Below, piece after piece: positions 32,606 through 43,189 of a DNA stretch of 64,000 bases (position 1 is its first letter; each line of letters begins with the position of its first letter). The stretch covers positions 16,270,189 through 16,334,188 of the forward strand of contig OX463852.1 of the NCBI GenBank assembly GCA_949825065.1, in the 5' to 3' direction. The notes beneath the pieces are model-generated. The model made no database searches. It was given only the letters and a program-made list of their open reading frames with translations, and had not been told where the DNA came from. Origin of the DNA: Odontocerum albicorne (Eukaryota > Arthropoda > Insecta > Trichoptera > Odontoceridae). Made by a program: the position numbers and the translations under genes.

Positions 32606-33512
32606 AAAAAATAAAAATGTAAATATTTTTTAAATTGTGTCATTTTTTACGAAAATCGGCGTTTCTTAATGTTTTTTCGGCAAATCATTGTATTTGAAAC
32701 TTCAAACCTAATTTAGCATATTGTTAAACTAATAAGTAAAAAAAAAGGCTATTGTATATGTCCTTAAGTGTCATGAACGTAAATTGAAAGATTGGATAAG
32801 TATTGTGATGTTTCTTTTTATAAAGGAAGTACCATAATGGAATTGAGAGGCTACATCAAGCTCAAATATATAATTTGACCTTAATACATGAGTACAAAAT
32901 CTTAACTATTGCTTTTACTTAACAAATTAGCACAAAAATAAAATTTCGTACACATTTTTAGAGCTTTTTTAAATAAGGAATTCAATAGGTGTAGTTATTT
33001 GACTAGAAAGATTGAAACATACGACGCCCGACTCTGAATACAAATCACATTATTTTAAGGTTAGAAATTAGCATCTAAGACGGGCTCAAAATTTTAACCA
33101 AAGTATTATGATTCAACAAACAGCAAGGAAAAAAATAGTTCAAAAAATATAGGAAACATTGAAAAAGTGACATGATCAACATGCCTCCTTAGTTGTTATA
33201 AAATAGATTTATTACGTATTATGTTAGCAACATGTATGACAACAAGTAAAGAAGTGGACATAACATCAGTCAATCTAGAAAGTGAATGACTATGTGATAT
33301 GAAATATATTGAATGAATATGGTGTGGCATGTGAGTCAATACGCGGTAATGCATCTTTATATACTGAGAATAGACCCTGCATCAAATTGAACAGTACCTT
33401 GGCTGAGGGGTTTAATATTACAAAAAGAGTAAATAAAGGATGTAACCCTGGTTTTTTAATATTTATACAGACTCATGTAGTAAAGATCTTCAAAGATCAT
33501 TGGGTGGCATTT

Positions 33513-33700
33513 AAATGTTGAGCGGAAATGTACACACGTGTAGACTACTGTGCACTGATAACATGTAGTGTGAATGAAATGTTGAGCGGAAATGTACACA
33601 CATGTAGACTACTGTGCACTGATAACATGTAGTGCGAATGAAATGTACACACATATAGACTACTGTGCACTGATAACATGTAGTGTGAATGAAATGAATT
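33513..33700. repeat. 64-bp tandem repeat, nearly three copies
   Basis: Units start at 33513, 33577 and 33641. Each holds AAATGTTGAGCGG (missing in the third), AATGTACACAC, TAGACTACTGTGCACTGATA + ACATGTAGTG. Differences are single bases plus the 9-10 bp deletion. Confidence 0.95.
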
Positions 33701-33814
33701 ACAGCGTATAAGTAACTTGTTAAAACAAATAAGGTCACATCCGTTTTAAATAGCACGAGAGAAATTGTGAGGAAAGAAAAAGGAAAAGTAAATACAATAT
33801 TTGGGTGAACAATG

Positions 33815-34340
33815 AAAGATTAAAACGAATTGATGAATTCTGCTCAGATGACACAAATGAGGATAGAAATATTGAATGACAAATTTTACTTAAACCAAAC
33901 AATATCAAGACCTGCAACATGATAGTTGACAACAGCATATTGGTGTCAACATTAATGTGTGCAACATGATAGTTGACAACAGCATATTAGTGTCAACATT
34001 AATGTGTGCAAATGAAACTTGAATGTGGTAAATGGATCTTAAGGGACAAGTAAATGCTGTAGAAGAATATTTGATGTGTCGATATTATTATTGAGGGTAA
34101 TTGTTAACCAAAGACAGATGTCTTAAATAAGATAAAAAATAAACGTTGTGGTAGTTTGAACATGTAGGGAGGAGTGAAAAAATATTAAAGTAACAAATTT
34201 CTAGCGCAAACATGAGAGGAAGTTGAAAGAAGGACCGATAAAAGTATGGTCTGACCAAGTGAGCGTAATTTCGGAAGATGATATACTCGTAGATATCAGT
34301 AAAGAACAGAAGGACCTACGTGACAAGATGTATATGTAGG
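33815..34340 (+). pseudogene. LINE ORF2 C-terminal remnant
   Basis: Reads RIDEFCSDDTNEDRNIE near 33822-33870, comparable with the VDEFCYLG....D...DIE motif in the copy at 49.6 kb. Later come a frameshifted VVVEHVGRSEKILK (LRWFGHVGR.. family block) near 34150, SSANMRGS at 34200 and VWSDQVSVISEDD-like sequence at 34235-34275. A 47-bp tandem duplication lies inside. Heavily degraded. Confidence 0.6.
33914..34007. repeat. 47-bp tandem duplication, two copies
   Basis: GCAACATGATAGTTGACAAC + AGCATATTGGTGTCAACATTAATGTGT at 33914 is repeated from 33961 with one visible change (TTGGTG/TTAGTG). It lies within a LINE remnant. Confidence 0.95.
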
Positions 34341-34344
34341 GGAA

Positions 34345-35150
34345 AAAAAGTATATTGTGTCGGTCGAAGAAATATGCTAAAATACACTTAATTTTAAGAT
34401 TTATAAAATCAAATACCACAATTGCATTAATTTCTAACGATCGATAATATCAATGCATACATACGTGTTTCAGTCGTTGAGCTTGTTTGTACTTTACATT
34501 CCCCAAATTCTGATATGTCACGTTAGCACTTTTACACCCCATCCCCATAAAGCAGAGATAAATTACTAAAATTACTCTGGACAGGGGCTTTTAACTTCCG
34601 ATGCACTTGAAATTTTTGACAAAAAAAAGCTTTTACGCACATAATCGCCCATTAACATTTTACACATCGGACAATTTCAATGGCTCCCCAGGAATTTCAC
34701 AATTTTAATGTGTCCAAAACGATATTTCCCGATTTATGCAGTCATAAATCTCCAGCAGATTTCCTCTCAGCGCTTAAAAAATAGCACAAATGTACGAAGG
34801 TATTTATAAAATACATATGATAGCTTTTAAGCGAAATGTAGGTATTTGTATATCATTTAATTTTGTGAAAATAATATTGTAAAAGTATTAATTTTTATCT
34901 TTTTTAAAAATTTCTATAATTTGAAACATTTAATTGCTGTTAATATATGGTATTATACAATACCCAGTGACCTATGAGTTTTATTATACAAAGTTGTTAA
35001 TATGTAATAGTAACACATTCGGCTTTAGGTGTAGTGTATGTATGCTGTATTCATATACAATAATAAAAATAATAGGATGTCTAAAAATTATCAGCACGGA
35101 TCTTATATAAACACACAGTTAGACACACAATTAAAATGTTTTTTTGTTAA
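34345..35150. other. AT-rich non-coding stretch, nothing recognised
   Basis: No coding region or known repeat seen. Confidence 0.35.
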
Positions 35151-35156
35151 TTCGTA

Positions 35157-35341
35157 CTGTATTACAATTTAGTTTTACAAACTACAACCTGGAGGGTTCA
35201 TTGGCATGTGGTAATCTCTTCAAACCCATCGTAAAAACATCAAAAATATCTTAAGTGAAATCCAGACTAAAACTCGAGAATTGAACCCGTAATCTCCGGG
35301 TTAGGGCACAGGGGTCTTACCAACTAAGTCACGGAGGCCGG
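35157..35341 (-). repeat. tRNA-derived SINE, near full length
   Basis: CTGTATTACAATTTAGTTTT tail, CAACCTGGAGGGTTCATTGG + CATGTGGTAATCTCTTC, GAGAATTGAACCCGTAATCT (B-box complement TTGAACC), CTTACCAACTAAGTCACGGA + GGCC head complement. Confidence 0.9.
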
Positions 35342-35602
35342 AGGGTTATGGACAAACCCCTTCATGATACGCTTTCATGATTATTTCAGATATTTTCAGA
35401 ACGCTTCCAAAATACCCATGGTCGCTGTGGATGAGTAAAGTTTGTTGACAAAAAGATTTTTCATACAAAGATCCTCATCTTCAGGCATGAAAAATGGATG
35501 AAAATAAGAAGAATATTTCAAAAACTTACGATGATTTTTCAACGCTCCTAATAAATGGTTGTTGGTTCGATTGCCATTCCACAAAGCATCGCCACGTGAC
35601 AA

Positions 35603-35700
35603 CCTCCGTAGCCTTGTGGTAACATTCTTGAGGTTCACGGTTCGATACTAAAAAAAGAGTGCCAGTCTGGTAAAAGAGTTTACCTGGTTACAATACTTGT
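35603..35700 (+). repeat. tRNA-derived SINE, internally deleted
   Basis: GACAACCTCCGTAGCCTTGT + GGTAACATTC head, GAGGTTCACGGTTCGATACT (B box GGTTCGATAC), GTGCCAGTCTGGTAAAAGAG and ACCTGGTTAC. The central body is missing. Confidence 0.75.
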
Positions 35701-36364
35701 AAGCGCCGAGCGCTTCTGTTGCTAACAAGTTCAATGACAAACCACGAGTTTCGTGCCTACTCCAGAGGCTTTAAACCCGAAGAGCCCCTTTGCTACGCTC
35801 ATCAATATGCCTGAAACCACATTGGTGAGCGATCATAAAAAATGCTGAAATGTTCACAATCGCGACATTATTTTTGTTTTTGAGTATCTGCTGCGCATAG
35901 TGAATTTATATGGGCGTCGCTCTCCCTCCATTGGCATCATTTTAACATAAATATACTATTTTTCTACAAAAGACTGTGGTCACTTTAAAATTACCTGGCT
36001 TCTATCATCACTCAATTTTTTTATGAAACGAAATTCACATAAAAATATAAATTCTTAAACAAAAGAATGAATTCACTACAAAACATAATTTCATCATGAT
36101 TATTTTATTTGTCCTAAGGTATGACGGTAAGTAAAATAAATGAATAGGTAAGGGCACCTCTTGATATAAATAATAAAGTTATTAAGCCTGTCCAGCAAGT
36201 AAATATTTAAGATGCTGGTTAAATGATCAATGGGCTTAGTCTCAAGAGTTTATTGTAAGTGCGAATATGGCACGAAGTCTCTTTTTCAAAATGAAAGATC
36301 TTTACAAGGATTTTAATCTTGACTTATGTATGTGATTTTTTGTGTTATAACATACTGTTTGTAA

Positions 36365-36670
36365 TTCTCTATGGTTTTGAAGGAAGGACACTTAGTAGAA
36401 ACTTTTGAAATGTGGTGTTATCGAATGCTGAATATTGCAAGGGTTGAGAAAGTCTGTAATATTTTGAAACGGATGAATAAATAGATATAGTATATTATCA
36501 CCTTAAGGAGAAAAGTAGAGTGCTTTGAACATACGAGGAGAAAACTATAAAAACCTTCAATTGATGTTGCAGGAGAAAATTCATGTAAGAAAATGTCCAG
36601 GAAGATGATGCGTCTTCTGGTCAAAATACTCACGGGAGTGGTTTCATTGTTATAATATTTGTCCAGCACT
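36365..36670 (+). pseudogene. LINE ORF2 C-terminal remnant (RTE-like)
   Basis: The plus strand, across frameshifts, reads YGFEGRTLS, then FEMWCYRMLNIARVEKV, ILKRMNK, IVYYHLKEKSRVL (shifted), VECFEHTRRK and a GRCRKMSRKMMRLLVK shadow of a GRRR.SWL-like end. The order YG.E.WTL...EAFEMWCYRRML.I, then VL.RMNKE, then KR.LE.FGHI.R is that of RTE-type LINE C-termini. It is distinct from the RWFGH family fragments. Confidence 0.6.
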
Positions 36671-36954
36671 GTTGTCTCAAAAATTCACACAGCCATAATG
36701 AACTAAAACTTCAAAACAAAATAGCCTTATCATTCAATGTTTGGCATTTCTTATATACTCGTAAATTGGAATCAAATTTTCACCAAAACATTTTTTTTCA
36801 TTTCACACTTATGACACATGTAACTTTGTTATTCTAGACCAATAGAAAGAAAAACAAGCATAGACAAAAATAGTATTAATCGAATAAGTCGAATTTGCCA
36901 CTATCCTAGTGTTGCCAACATACGGAAGTGCCTACTGCTATTATTTAAATTCGT

Positions 36955-37110
36955 CACGTCGCCCGGCAATGGGAGGGTAGCGGGGGATGGAGGTAGTGAC
37001 ACTTGCACTCTACTTTAAAAAGGGCATTGGGAGGGAGTAAAAGGAGATGTGGAGGGATGCATGAGACGTGGTGGGGGTGCATGAGACGTGGAGGGATGCA
37101 TTAAGCGGCT
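36955..37110 (+). repeat. G-rich strand-asymmetric tract with short tandem
   Basis: The plus strand is dominated by GGGAGGG, GCGGGGGATGGAGG and GTGGAGGGATGC motifs. GTGGAGGGATGCATGAGAC recurs three times in varied form at 37050-37100. Three G-runs of 3 or more lie within 20 bp at 36968-36987, close to but short of a standard four-run quadruplex motif. Confidence 0.6.
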
Positions 37111-37480
37111 ACAACGGCTGTTGGTAATGATGGTTTGAAAGATTTTTAGTGAATATTGAGTAACTTATTTATTCTGAGAGCGTTAAGCACGTTTTACAAT
37201 AAAAATATTATCGAAGACTTCACAAACACATTTTTTTCCGCACACTCAATTATAAGAAAAGCCATTTTTCGTTGTTTGCGGGGAAAAAAATCAGTCGATC
37301 TTTTCCATGGGACGACCGATATATCGTGTTCAAAAAAGTTTTCAAGATTCTAAAGTTCTCTTATTGAAGCAATTTATTTGCATACTTTTATTTTTATTCA
37401 GTAAATATTTTTTACCAGTGCTGGTAGATAGTTGAAAGTCTGTTAATGATTCTTTAAAATTATGTTTACGTTTTTATGAA

Positions 37481-37565
37481 CATATGTAGGCTAGTGGTAA
37501 AACACCTATCTCCTGATTCGGAGGCTGCAGGCTCGAGTTCCTAATTATAATAATGTTTTTTTTTT
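37481..37565 (+). repeat. SINE head
   Basis: GTAGGCTAGTGGTAAAACAC + CTATCTCCTGATTCGGAGGC, then TGCAGGCTCGAGTTCC (B box GGCTCGAGTTCC). The body is absent. Confidence 0.7.
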
Positions 37566-37590
37566 ATTCAAAAAAATACTAACAAAAAAA

Positions 37591-37650
37591 TAATAAATCA
37601 AGGTATTCACGATAAACAGATAATAAATCAAGGTATTCACGATAAATAGA
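37591..37650. repeat. 30-bp tandem duplication
   Basis: TAATAAATCAAGGTATTCAC + GATAAACAGA at 37591 repeats at 37621 with one change. Confidence 0.95.
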
Positions 37651-37734
37651 TAATTTATATATAAAACCAACGATGAAACATCAAATTTCCAGTGTTCGTT
37701 TCAGGCAAAGTACTGTTATGTCAGCAGGTAGATG

Positions 37735-37815
37735 TTTTATTATTTTTTGTAAATGATTTAATATGGTGCAACCGGCTGGGTTATTGCTATACAGGAATTT
37801 CTTCCAGCCAATACT
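37735..37815 (-). repeat. SINE 3' fragment
   Basis: TGGTGCAACCGGCTGGGTTA + TTGCTATACAGGAATTTCTTCCAGCC matches the reverse-strand body (CAACCTGG.GGGCTTATTGCCATG.GG.AAT.TCTTCCA). Confidence 0.6.
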
Positions 37816-37937
37816 CATGCCTCAATCAATTCAACCAATATCCTCTTAAACTTGGGTGATGTTGAACTAAATATGTTCACAATTAAAAAGAATGTCAGCC
37901 TGCTTTCCACGTCAAGTCTCTGTAACACATTTCTTAT

Positions 37938-37985
37938 TAATTGTAAAATATTGCCATACAGCAATAAACGCACCAGGTTGTCCTA
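37938..37985 (+). repeat. SINE 3' fragment, opposite orientation
   Basis: ATATTGCCATACAGCAATAA + ACGCACCAGGTTG is the forward body end. Together with 37735-37815 it forms a small inverted pair. Confidence 0.55.
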
Positions 37986-38039
37986 TATGAAGAATCTTTC
38001 AAATTGACTGGTTTTTTTTAATTCTATTCTTGTTAATTC

Positions 38040-38375
38040 TTGAATAAAACACACAATTTGATTTCAAAAAACTTTTTATTGGTCATTAAAGTATAATGTA
38101 TGACATTTAAAGACAATAAACAATATCCGCCAAATGTCCACCTCTTGCAGCTCCACAGATGTCCACTCTTTTGTCAACATTTTCGATGACATTTTTTTGA
38201 ATATTTGCGGTTTTACTCGACAATAACGCAAATAGTTTCGTCCTTCAGCTCAGGAATTGATTGGGGGTCATTCTTATAGACCTGGCTTTTCACGTAACAC
38301 CAGAAAAAATAGTCCAACGGTGTCAGATCCCATGATCTTGGTGGCCAATTAACACCACCGTTTCCGGAGAATATA
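38040..38375 (-). pseudogene. Tc1/mariner-superfamily transposase C-terminal fragment
   Basis: The reverse strand reads VNWPPRSWDLTPLDYFFWCY + VKSQVYKNDPQSIPELKD. This is the WPPRS.DLTPLD[YF]FLWGYVKS.VY block that carries the last catalytic acid of an arthropod DDE transposase family. The end follows in a shifted frame: ENVDKRVDICGAARGGHLAD + IVYCL and a stop, matching the usual RGGH C-terminus. An AATAAA lies just beyond on that strand. One stop (after VIVE) and a frameshift separate the two parts. Everything N-terminal to the last catalytic block is missing. Confidence 0.82.
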
Positions 38376-38521
38376 ATACATGAAATAATTCAACAATTCA
38401 AACGCGTTGTTGTATTGTATACAACTTCATTTTTATAAATGTCGCCATCTGTATTTTATCCAATAATTAAAAAAAACTCTCAATTTGAAAGACACTTCAT
38501 AACGAAATTGTAATAAAATAT

Positions 38522-39110
38522 TATGCAATACAAACTAGCAGTCCAGAAACAAAAATTAATCAGATGTAAAATTTTCATTGTGTATCATACAAACTAACAG
38601 TTCAATCACATTGATTAACCAGAAATATGTTTAATTTTCTTTATGTATAATACAAAATAGCAGTCGAATCATCCAGAAAGATGTAAAATTGTCATTATGT
38701 ACATTATAATCTTCCAGAACAATGACAAAAATTAACCAGAAAGACGTTACACTTTCTTTGTGTACAGTAAAATCTATGAGTCCAATATAAAACATGTGAA
38801 ACTTTCATTGTGTATAATATAAAATGATAGTAAAATAAGAAAGATTAACCAGTAACATGTTGAACTTTCATTGTGTATAATAAAAAATGACTAAAATTAC
38901 AAAGATTAACCAGAAACATTTTAAACTTTCATTATGTATAATACAAAATGACAGTAAAATAACAAAGATTAACCAGAAACATGTTGAACTTTCACATTAA
39001 TACAAACTACCAGAACATTCACAAAAATCTGCCACAAAGATGTTAAATTTTCATTGTATAAAATACAAACTAGAAATGCAATCACAAAGATAGATCATAA
39101 ATATGTGGAA
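38522..39110. repeat. about 61-bp degenerate minisatellite, about 10 copies
   Basis: Units of about 50-63 bp share the order ATAATACAAACTA.CAGT, CAATCACAAAGATTAACCAG + AAA.ATGTTAAACTTTCATTGTGT. Successive copies begin near 38526, 38584, 38645, 38700, 38762, 38812, 38875, 38936, 38996 and 39058. Copies differ by about 15-30% and by small deletions, so this is an old array. Confidence 0.88.
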
Positions 39111-39254
39111 TGTGCCAAAAAGACAAGGTGGAAAAAGTATATTTGGAATCAACCCAATATCTCAGAGTGGAACACAAACGTTCTACTATTAAGTCACGAA
39201 CACGTCTTTTATGTATTTTTTCTTAATTATTATTAATTTTTCATCTTTAAAAAC

Positions 39255-39540
39255 ATAAAACTTAACTATGTTACCATTGAACCCCACCGCTCTTACTTAT
39301 TGACATTTCCTCTTCAATAGCTTTTAATTCAATCGAACAACAAATGGTCGTTGAAACCACTTGAGCCTCCATCGACCTTCTCCAGACGGGGCTTGACCAG
39401 CGCAATAAGACAAGGGAACGGATCCTGAAGGCTGAAGAGGGGAAGAGAATGTTCTGTAAGCGTGTGACCAACATCCTTAAATGCAGCATTATTTTGTGCA
39501 ACCAACAACGGAACCCTTTTACCGAAGTGCCTCTGTGACA
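39255..39540. other. GC-richer segment, unassigned, possible gene debris
   Basis: Composition changes sharply against AT-rich flanks. The plus strand reads EQQMVVETT, a stop, then ASIDLLQTGLDQRNKTRERI + LKAEEGKRMFC, which looks like an amphipathic or coiled-coil protein fragment. The minus strand also stays open for about 76 codons. I recognise neither. It could be a decayed exon or processed copy of a host gene. Confidence 0.25.
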
Positions 39541-40910
39541 TGTGTGACACGTGGAAATAACACGTTGAAACTTTAATTAAAGATATAAAAATATTTAACG
39601 AAAATAATAAATTTAAAACTTTTCCTGACTTTTTTTTTAAACTTTTAGTTTTATACAAAAACTGTTTTCTTATCACAAAATATACTTAATTTCAAATCTT
39701 TGGTCCCATCTTTAACGATTCATTAAACTCTTGAAATTATTTTGAAAATGCTTATTTTCTAGTATTTGAACCCAATTAATTTTAATTAAAACATTGATTT
39801 TTATATTGTACATTAAGTAAACCGACAATTTTTTTATCTTTCAAAACGTTTAATGAAAAAAAATCAGGCATTTTAAAATATTTTTTCAATGCATAAAAAT
39901 AAAATTAAAAATAAAATTTAAAAAGCAAATTATTTTCCCATGGTGAAATAAATACTTGTTAAAAACTTTGTGTTAAATTTTAATATTTTATCTTAATACA
40001 CATTATAGTTCATATTACACACCACCACAACATATTCATTTTGGTGTAGGCAAAGAGCATAGGTCTCCACACTATTCAATGCATACAGCCTTTGTGTCAT
40101 GGGCACTCACACATCTAATCACACATACTTTTTCCGTTTCACATGGTTCTTGCATTTTTCCCTGTGTCAAAATTGCTCCAAATAATATATACATATGGTA
40201 TATATATTTTTTTATTATTTCTTTGACCTATCAGTTCCCCTTAGATTGAATAAAAGGACATTGATTTAATTTTGTTTAGTTACGTATTGAGATGCATTAG
40301 AATTCCAAATAATGTTTAAATATTTTGATTTGAATTTTGGTTACTTTCGAGCTTGACTAAGCTTTTTTTAAGATTAGTACTTAACGTCTAAGAGCTATTT
40401 ATTCCCTTTAGAAATAAAAAAAACAATAATATTTTTTTTCTGCATTTTTAGTTAAAAAATGTGTTTTCTAAAAGGGGTTTAAATCAAAAACTGATGAAAA
40501 ATTAACAAACCTATTAACTATAAACACTTTGAATAAAATATTGCTCAAAATTCCTTCAAGTTATTGAATTTGAACTCATTCCAATACGTAACCAAATACG
40601 AGTAACTATCTACCTATTTCATCGCCCATCATGGTGATATTTCCCTATAAAAACCATTACTCCCACCCCGGCCGCAGTATTCAGCCATCGGGGATGAGGG
40701 TCCATATTTCCTTCCCTTTGTGTCACCTATGAGATCACTCGGAGAAGCCCCAGAGATTGTTGTTACTCCATTTTATGTGTGATGACGATGTATGTAAGCA
40801 TGGAGGATATCACTACAATTTTAAGCTGAATCATTCAAATAGACATATAACTTACTGTTATATAAGTTGAGTGAACTGGATTTAACATTATTGTCTGGAG
40901 ATATAATATT
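39541..40910. other. AT-rich non-coding stretch
   Basis: Mostly A/T runs. GTGTAGGCAAAGAGCATAGG near 40050 faintly resembles the antisense LINE ends. A GC-richer part at 40660-40760 is unassigned. Confidence 0.35.
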
Positions 40911-40912
40911 AA

Positions 40913-41424
40913 GGTCCAAAAGTTTCCGACATAAACAGGTAAGAGCGTGTATGGACAGGTACCGTTTCGGCCAAGTTCACAGCATGGTCAGGTGATGTTA
41001 CAGTTAAAATTTAATAACTCTATCCTCAATATTAGGTCAAGTAGAACCAATAGACGTTTTGTTTAGTTATATTCTGAAATGTTAAATGTTGAGTTTGGCG
41101 TAGCTATCAAGATTCTTTCAATATGAGGGAAAAGCCTGGCAGAAATAAATCGACGTTTAGATGCGGCGGAGCTTTAATTTCTGCTAAGCTTTTGCCGTCA
41201 ATTGAAAGAAAGTTGAGAACCGCGCGATTTTTAAAAAAAATAATTTTAATAATATAACGAAACAACACCTCTTTTATCGTCCCTAATTGACATCGTACTT
41301 AAGGTAGGGATCAAATTTAAAGTGTGATATTGTCTTACCATGAGTTAGACATGGTCGGCACAATATCTGTACATACACATACGTGTACATGCACTTACTG
41401 GTTCAGGCCGGAAACTTTTGGACC
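40913..41424. mobile_element. Tc1-like non-autonomous element (about 512 bp)
   Basis: Ends are inverted repeats of about 45 bp. GGTCCAAAAGTTTCC is identical at 40913-40927 and in complement at 41410-41424. It is followed inward by diverged but alignable (A/G)(A/C)C(A/T)..AAC.....AAG.GC.TGTA. GGTCCAAAAGTTTCC is the style of Tc1-family termini. The interior has no transposase frame and a short GC-richer part near 41150-41200. The exact TA target duplication is not clear. Confidence 0.7.
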
Positions 41425-41541
41425 AGTGTGTTAAATGTAACAGTCAGTCCTATCATATGTTTAGAAAATACTCTACACCTTTTTATAAGTATTATAGTTT
41501 GTTTGTTTTACTTAAACATGTTTATTAAATTCATTAATGAT

Positions 41542-41751
41542 GACCTTCATCGCCTAGTTGATAAGACACGACGCCTGTCCTCCAGCTCAATGGTTGCGGG
41601 TCGATTCCCATTGGAACCCAGATTAAAAAAAAGGATTGTAGTCTGGTGTTCACTTACGGCTTCTTCAACAGCTTTCTGATTGGTTAGAATAGATTGCTAC
41701 ATGGCAATAAGCTCCCCAGATTGTTTGCATACAACGAAAGTGTATTACTAT
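41542..41751 (+). repeat. tRNA-derived SINE, full length
   Basis: GACCTTCATCGCCTAGTTGA + TAAGACACG head, GGTTGCGGGTCGATTCCCAT (B box GGTCGATTCCC), TGGAACCCAGATTAAAA, GTAGTCTGGTGTTCACTTAC, CTGATTGGTTAGAATAGATT, GCTACATGGCAATAAGCTCC + CCAG, and CATACAACGAAAGTGTATTA tail. An extra ACGACGC near the head is a small duplication. Confidence 0.93.
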
Positions 41752-41890
41752 CAGGGCATCCTTCTCGATTTCTCCAGGGCATTATGTTCCAGCATGCCAG
41801 TCTAGTTAGGTTTGTTTTTCGAATCGTAGTCCTTTTCCTAGCTTTGGTCGTTACCTTTTTCATTTCCTTGTCCGAGGCTATGTGATCAGG
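41745..41890 (-). pseudogene. LINE ORF2 5' start (endonuclease N-terminus), antisense
   Basis: The reverse-strand frame contains KARKRTTIRKTNLTRLACWN + IMPWRNREGC. The TRLACWN...R... pattern is the first beta strand of the APE-type endonuclease that opens LINE ORF2 (usually L.[IL]A[ST]WNVRT). Only the start is present. It lies head-on to a sense 3' LINE end that follows at once. Confidence 0.6.
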
Positions 41891-41899
41891 TCTGTGAGC

Positions 41900-42078
41900 G
41901 TATATATTGTTATCATGTATATATGCCATAATGGGGCAATATCCCCCAAGCAAGCAGACCTCCAGGACGACCTCCCAAAAGATGGAAAGACAGCTGGCAG
42001 TCGACGTCACAAGAGGCAAACGATGATGCAAGACCATAACAGGCCAACAGGCCTAAAATAAGATAAAGAAGAAGAAGC
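41900..42078 (+). pseudogene. LINE ORF2 3' end, sense
   Basis: The plus frame reads SRPPGRPPKRWKDSWQSTSQ + EANDDARP, the GRP.KRW.D.W C-terminal signature. It is followed by ACAGGCCTAAAATAAGATAA + AGAAGAAGAAG, the simple-repeat end characteristic of RTE-like elements. Confidence 0.7.
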
Positions 42079-42454
42079 ATCCTTCTCACTCTTAAATTAT
42101 GTTATCTTTATTAAAAAACGGGAATAATTCGAAAACAAGAATATAAATAACTTTTAGTGATTGTTACTACGTTTAAAACTTGAGACGTTTGTTTTATTTC
42201 CTGAATTCGAGCCTACAAGCAAGATTCCGTGAGAATTTATTCATGGGTATGGATATAAATCATGATGAAATTACATATTCAACTATGTCACATTCTTAAG
42301 ATCTACCCGTGGTTCGCATTTTCCTTACCTCCAATACCGCGCCGCGCGGAACGCATCCAATACCGCGCCAATCCAGACATTTTTGACACTATTCCAGGTC
42401 ACACAGATTTTCTGTTCTTATTAAATTTTAAATCATCGATATCATTGTAATTTT

Positions 42455-42545
42455 TGCATAATTCTATAGTTTTATTTTTTACAAACGCATAATCCTAGAA
42501 TTTTATTTTTTTACAAATACAAATGCATAATCCTGTAATTTAATT
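42455..42545. repeat. about 30-40-bp degenerate tandem, three copies
   Basis: GCATAAT(T/C)CT.(T)AG.(A)TTTTATTTTTTACAAA recurs from about 42457, 42487 and 42527 with small indels. Confidence 0.7.
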
Positions 42546-43025
42546 ATTTTAAGTGTGTACAATATTTAACAATGATTACAATTTCACTTTGAGGAAGTGT
42601 CGTTTTATCAACGTTATGAAAACTTGGCTAGAAACTGTAATTTACAAAGCTTTCGATCCTTCAACTGGTATTATTTTTTTTTAAATTTAAAATACGAGTA
42701 TATGGTTCTTCATAAACCAAGTCTTAATTAAAGAAAAAAAACATCAGTTTTGATGTGCATATTGAAAATAATATCGAAAACACTACAGCGGATAAAATTA
42801 TTTTTTTCTTATTGCTTCTTACTTCAACAGTTTCATCAAAACTACAAAGAGCAGTTAAATATATTAATTGTTTTCTTATGCGACATTCTTGCAAGAGAAA
42901 TCTCTTTAAGAAAATTTTCTGAATTTAGATACGCTACTTAGAAAGTAAATCCATCTATTCATTGGAAATTTACTTATCTAGATAGGTTAACAGCATTTTC
43001 ATACTATGCTCCAATAAACGATTTA

Positions 43026-43186
43026 CAATTGAATGGTTGAATTAAAATAGGCACTAAGTACAAAAAAAAACAAAAAAACTAAGTATGCAGTTTCGTTCTA
43101 TGTCATATATAATGAAACTGCATACTTAGTTTTTTTTGTTTTTTTTTTTGGTACTTAGTGCCTATTTTAATTCAACCATTCAATTG
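43026..43186. repeat. near-perfect palindrome, arms about 70 bp
   Basis: CAATTGAATGGTTGAATTAA + AATAGGCACTAAGTAC, an A-run, and AACTAAGTATGCAGTTTC at 43026-43094 are complementary to 43114-43186, with only length differences in the A/T runs. The loop is about 19 nt. It is non-coding. Arm identity is far higher than in the other palindromes here, so it is young or constrained. Confidence 0.95.
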
Positions 43187-43189
43187 TTG

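Noticed and set aside
36955..37110. G-quadruplex or CpG-island promoter
   Set aside because: Only three adequate G-runs occur within a short span, few CpG are seen, and no gene lies downstream.
38522..39110. CRISPR-like alternation of repeats and spacers
   Set aside because: The whole unit is shared between copies, not just a fixed repeat. The context is eukaryotic repeats.
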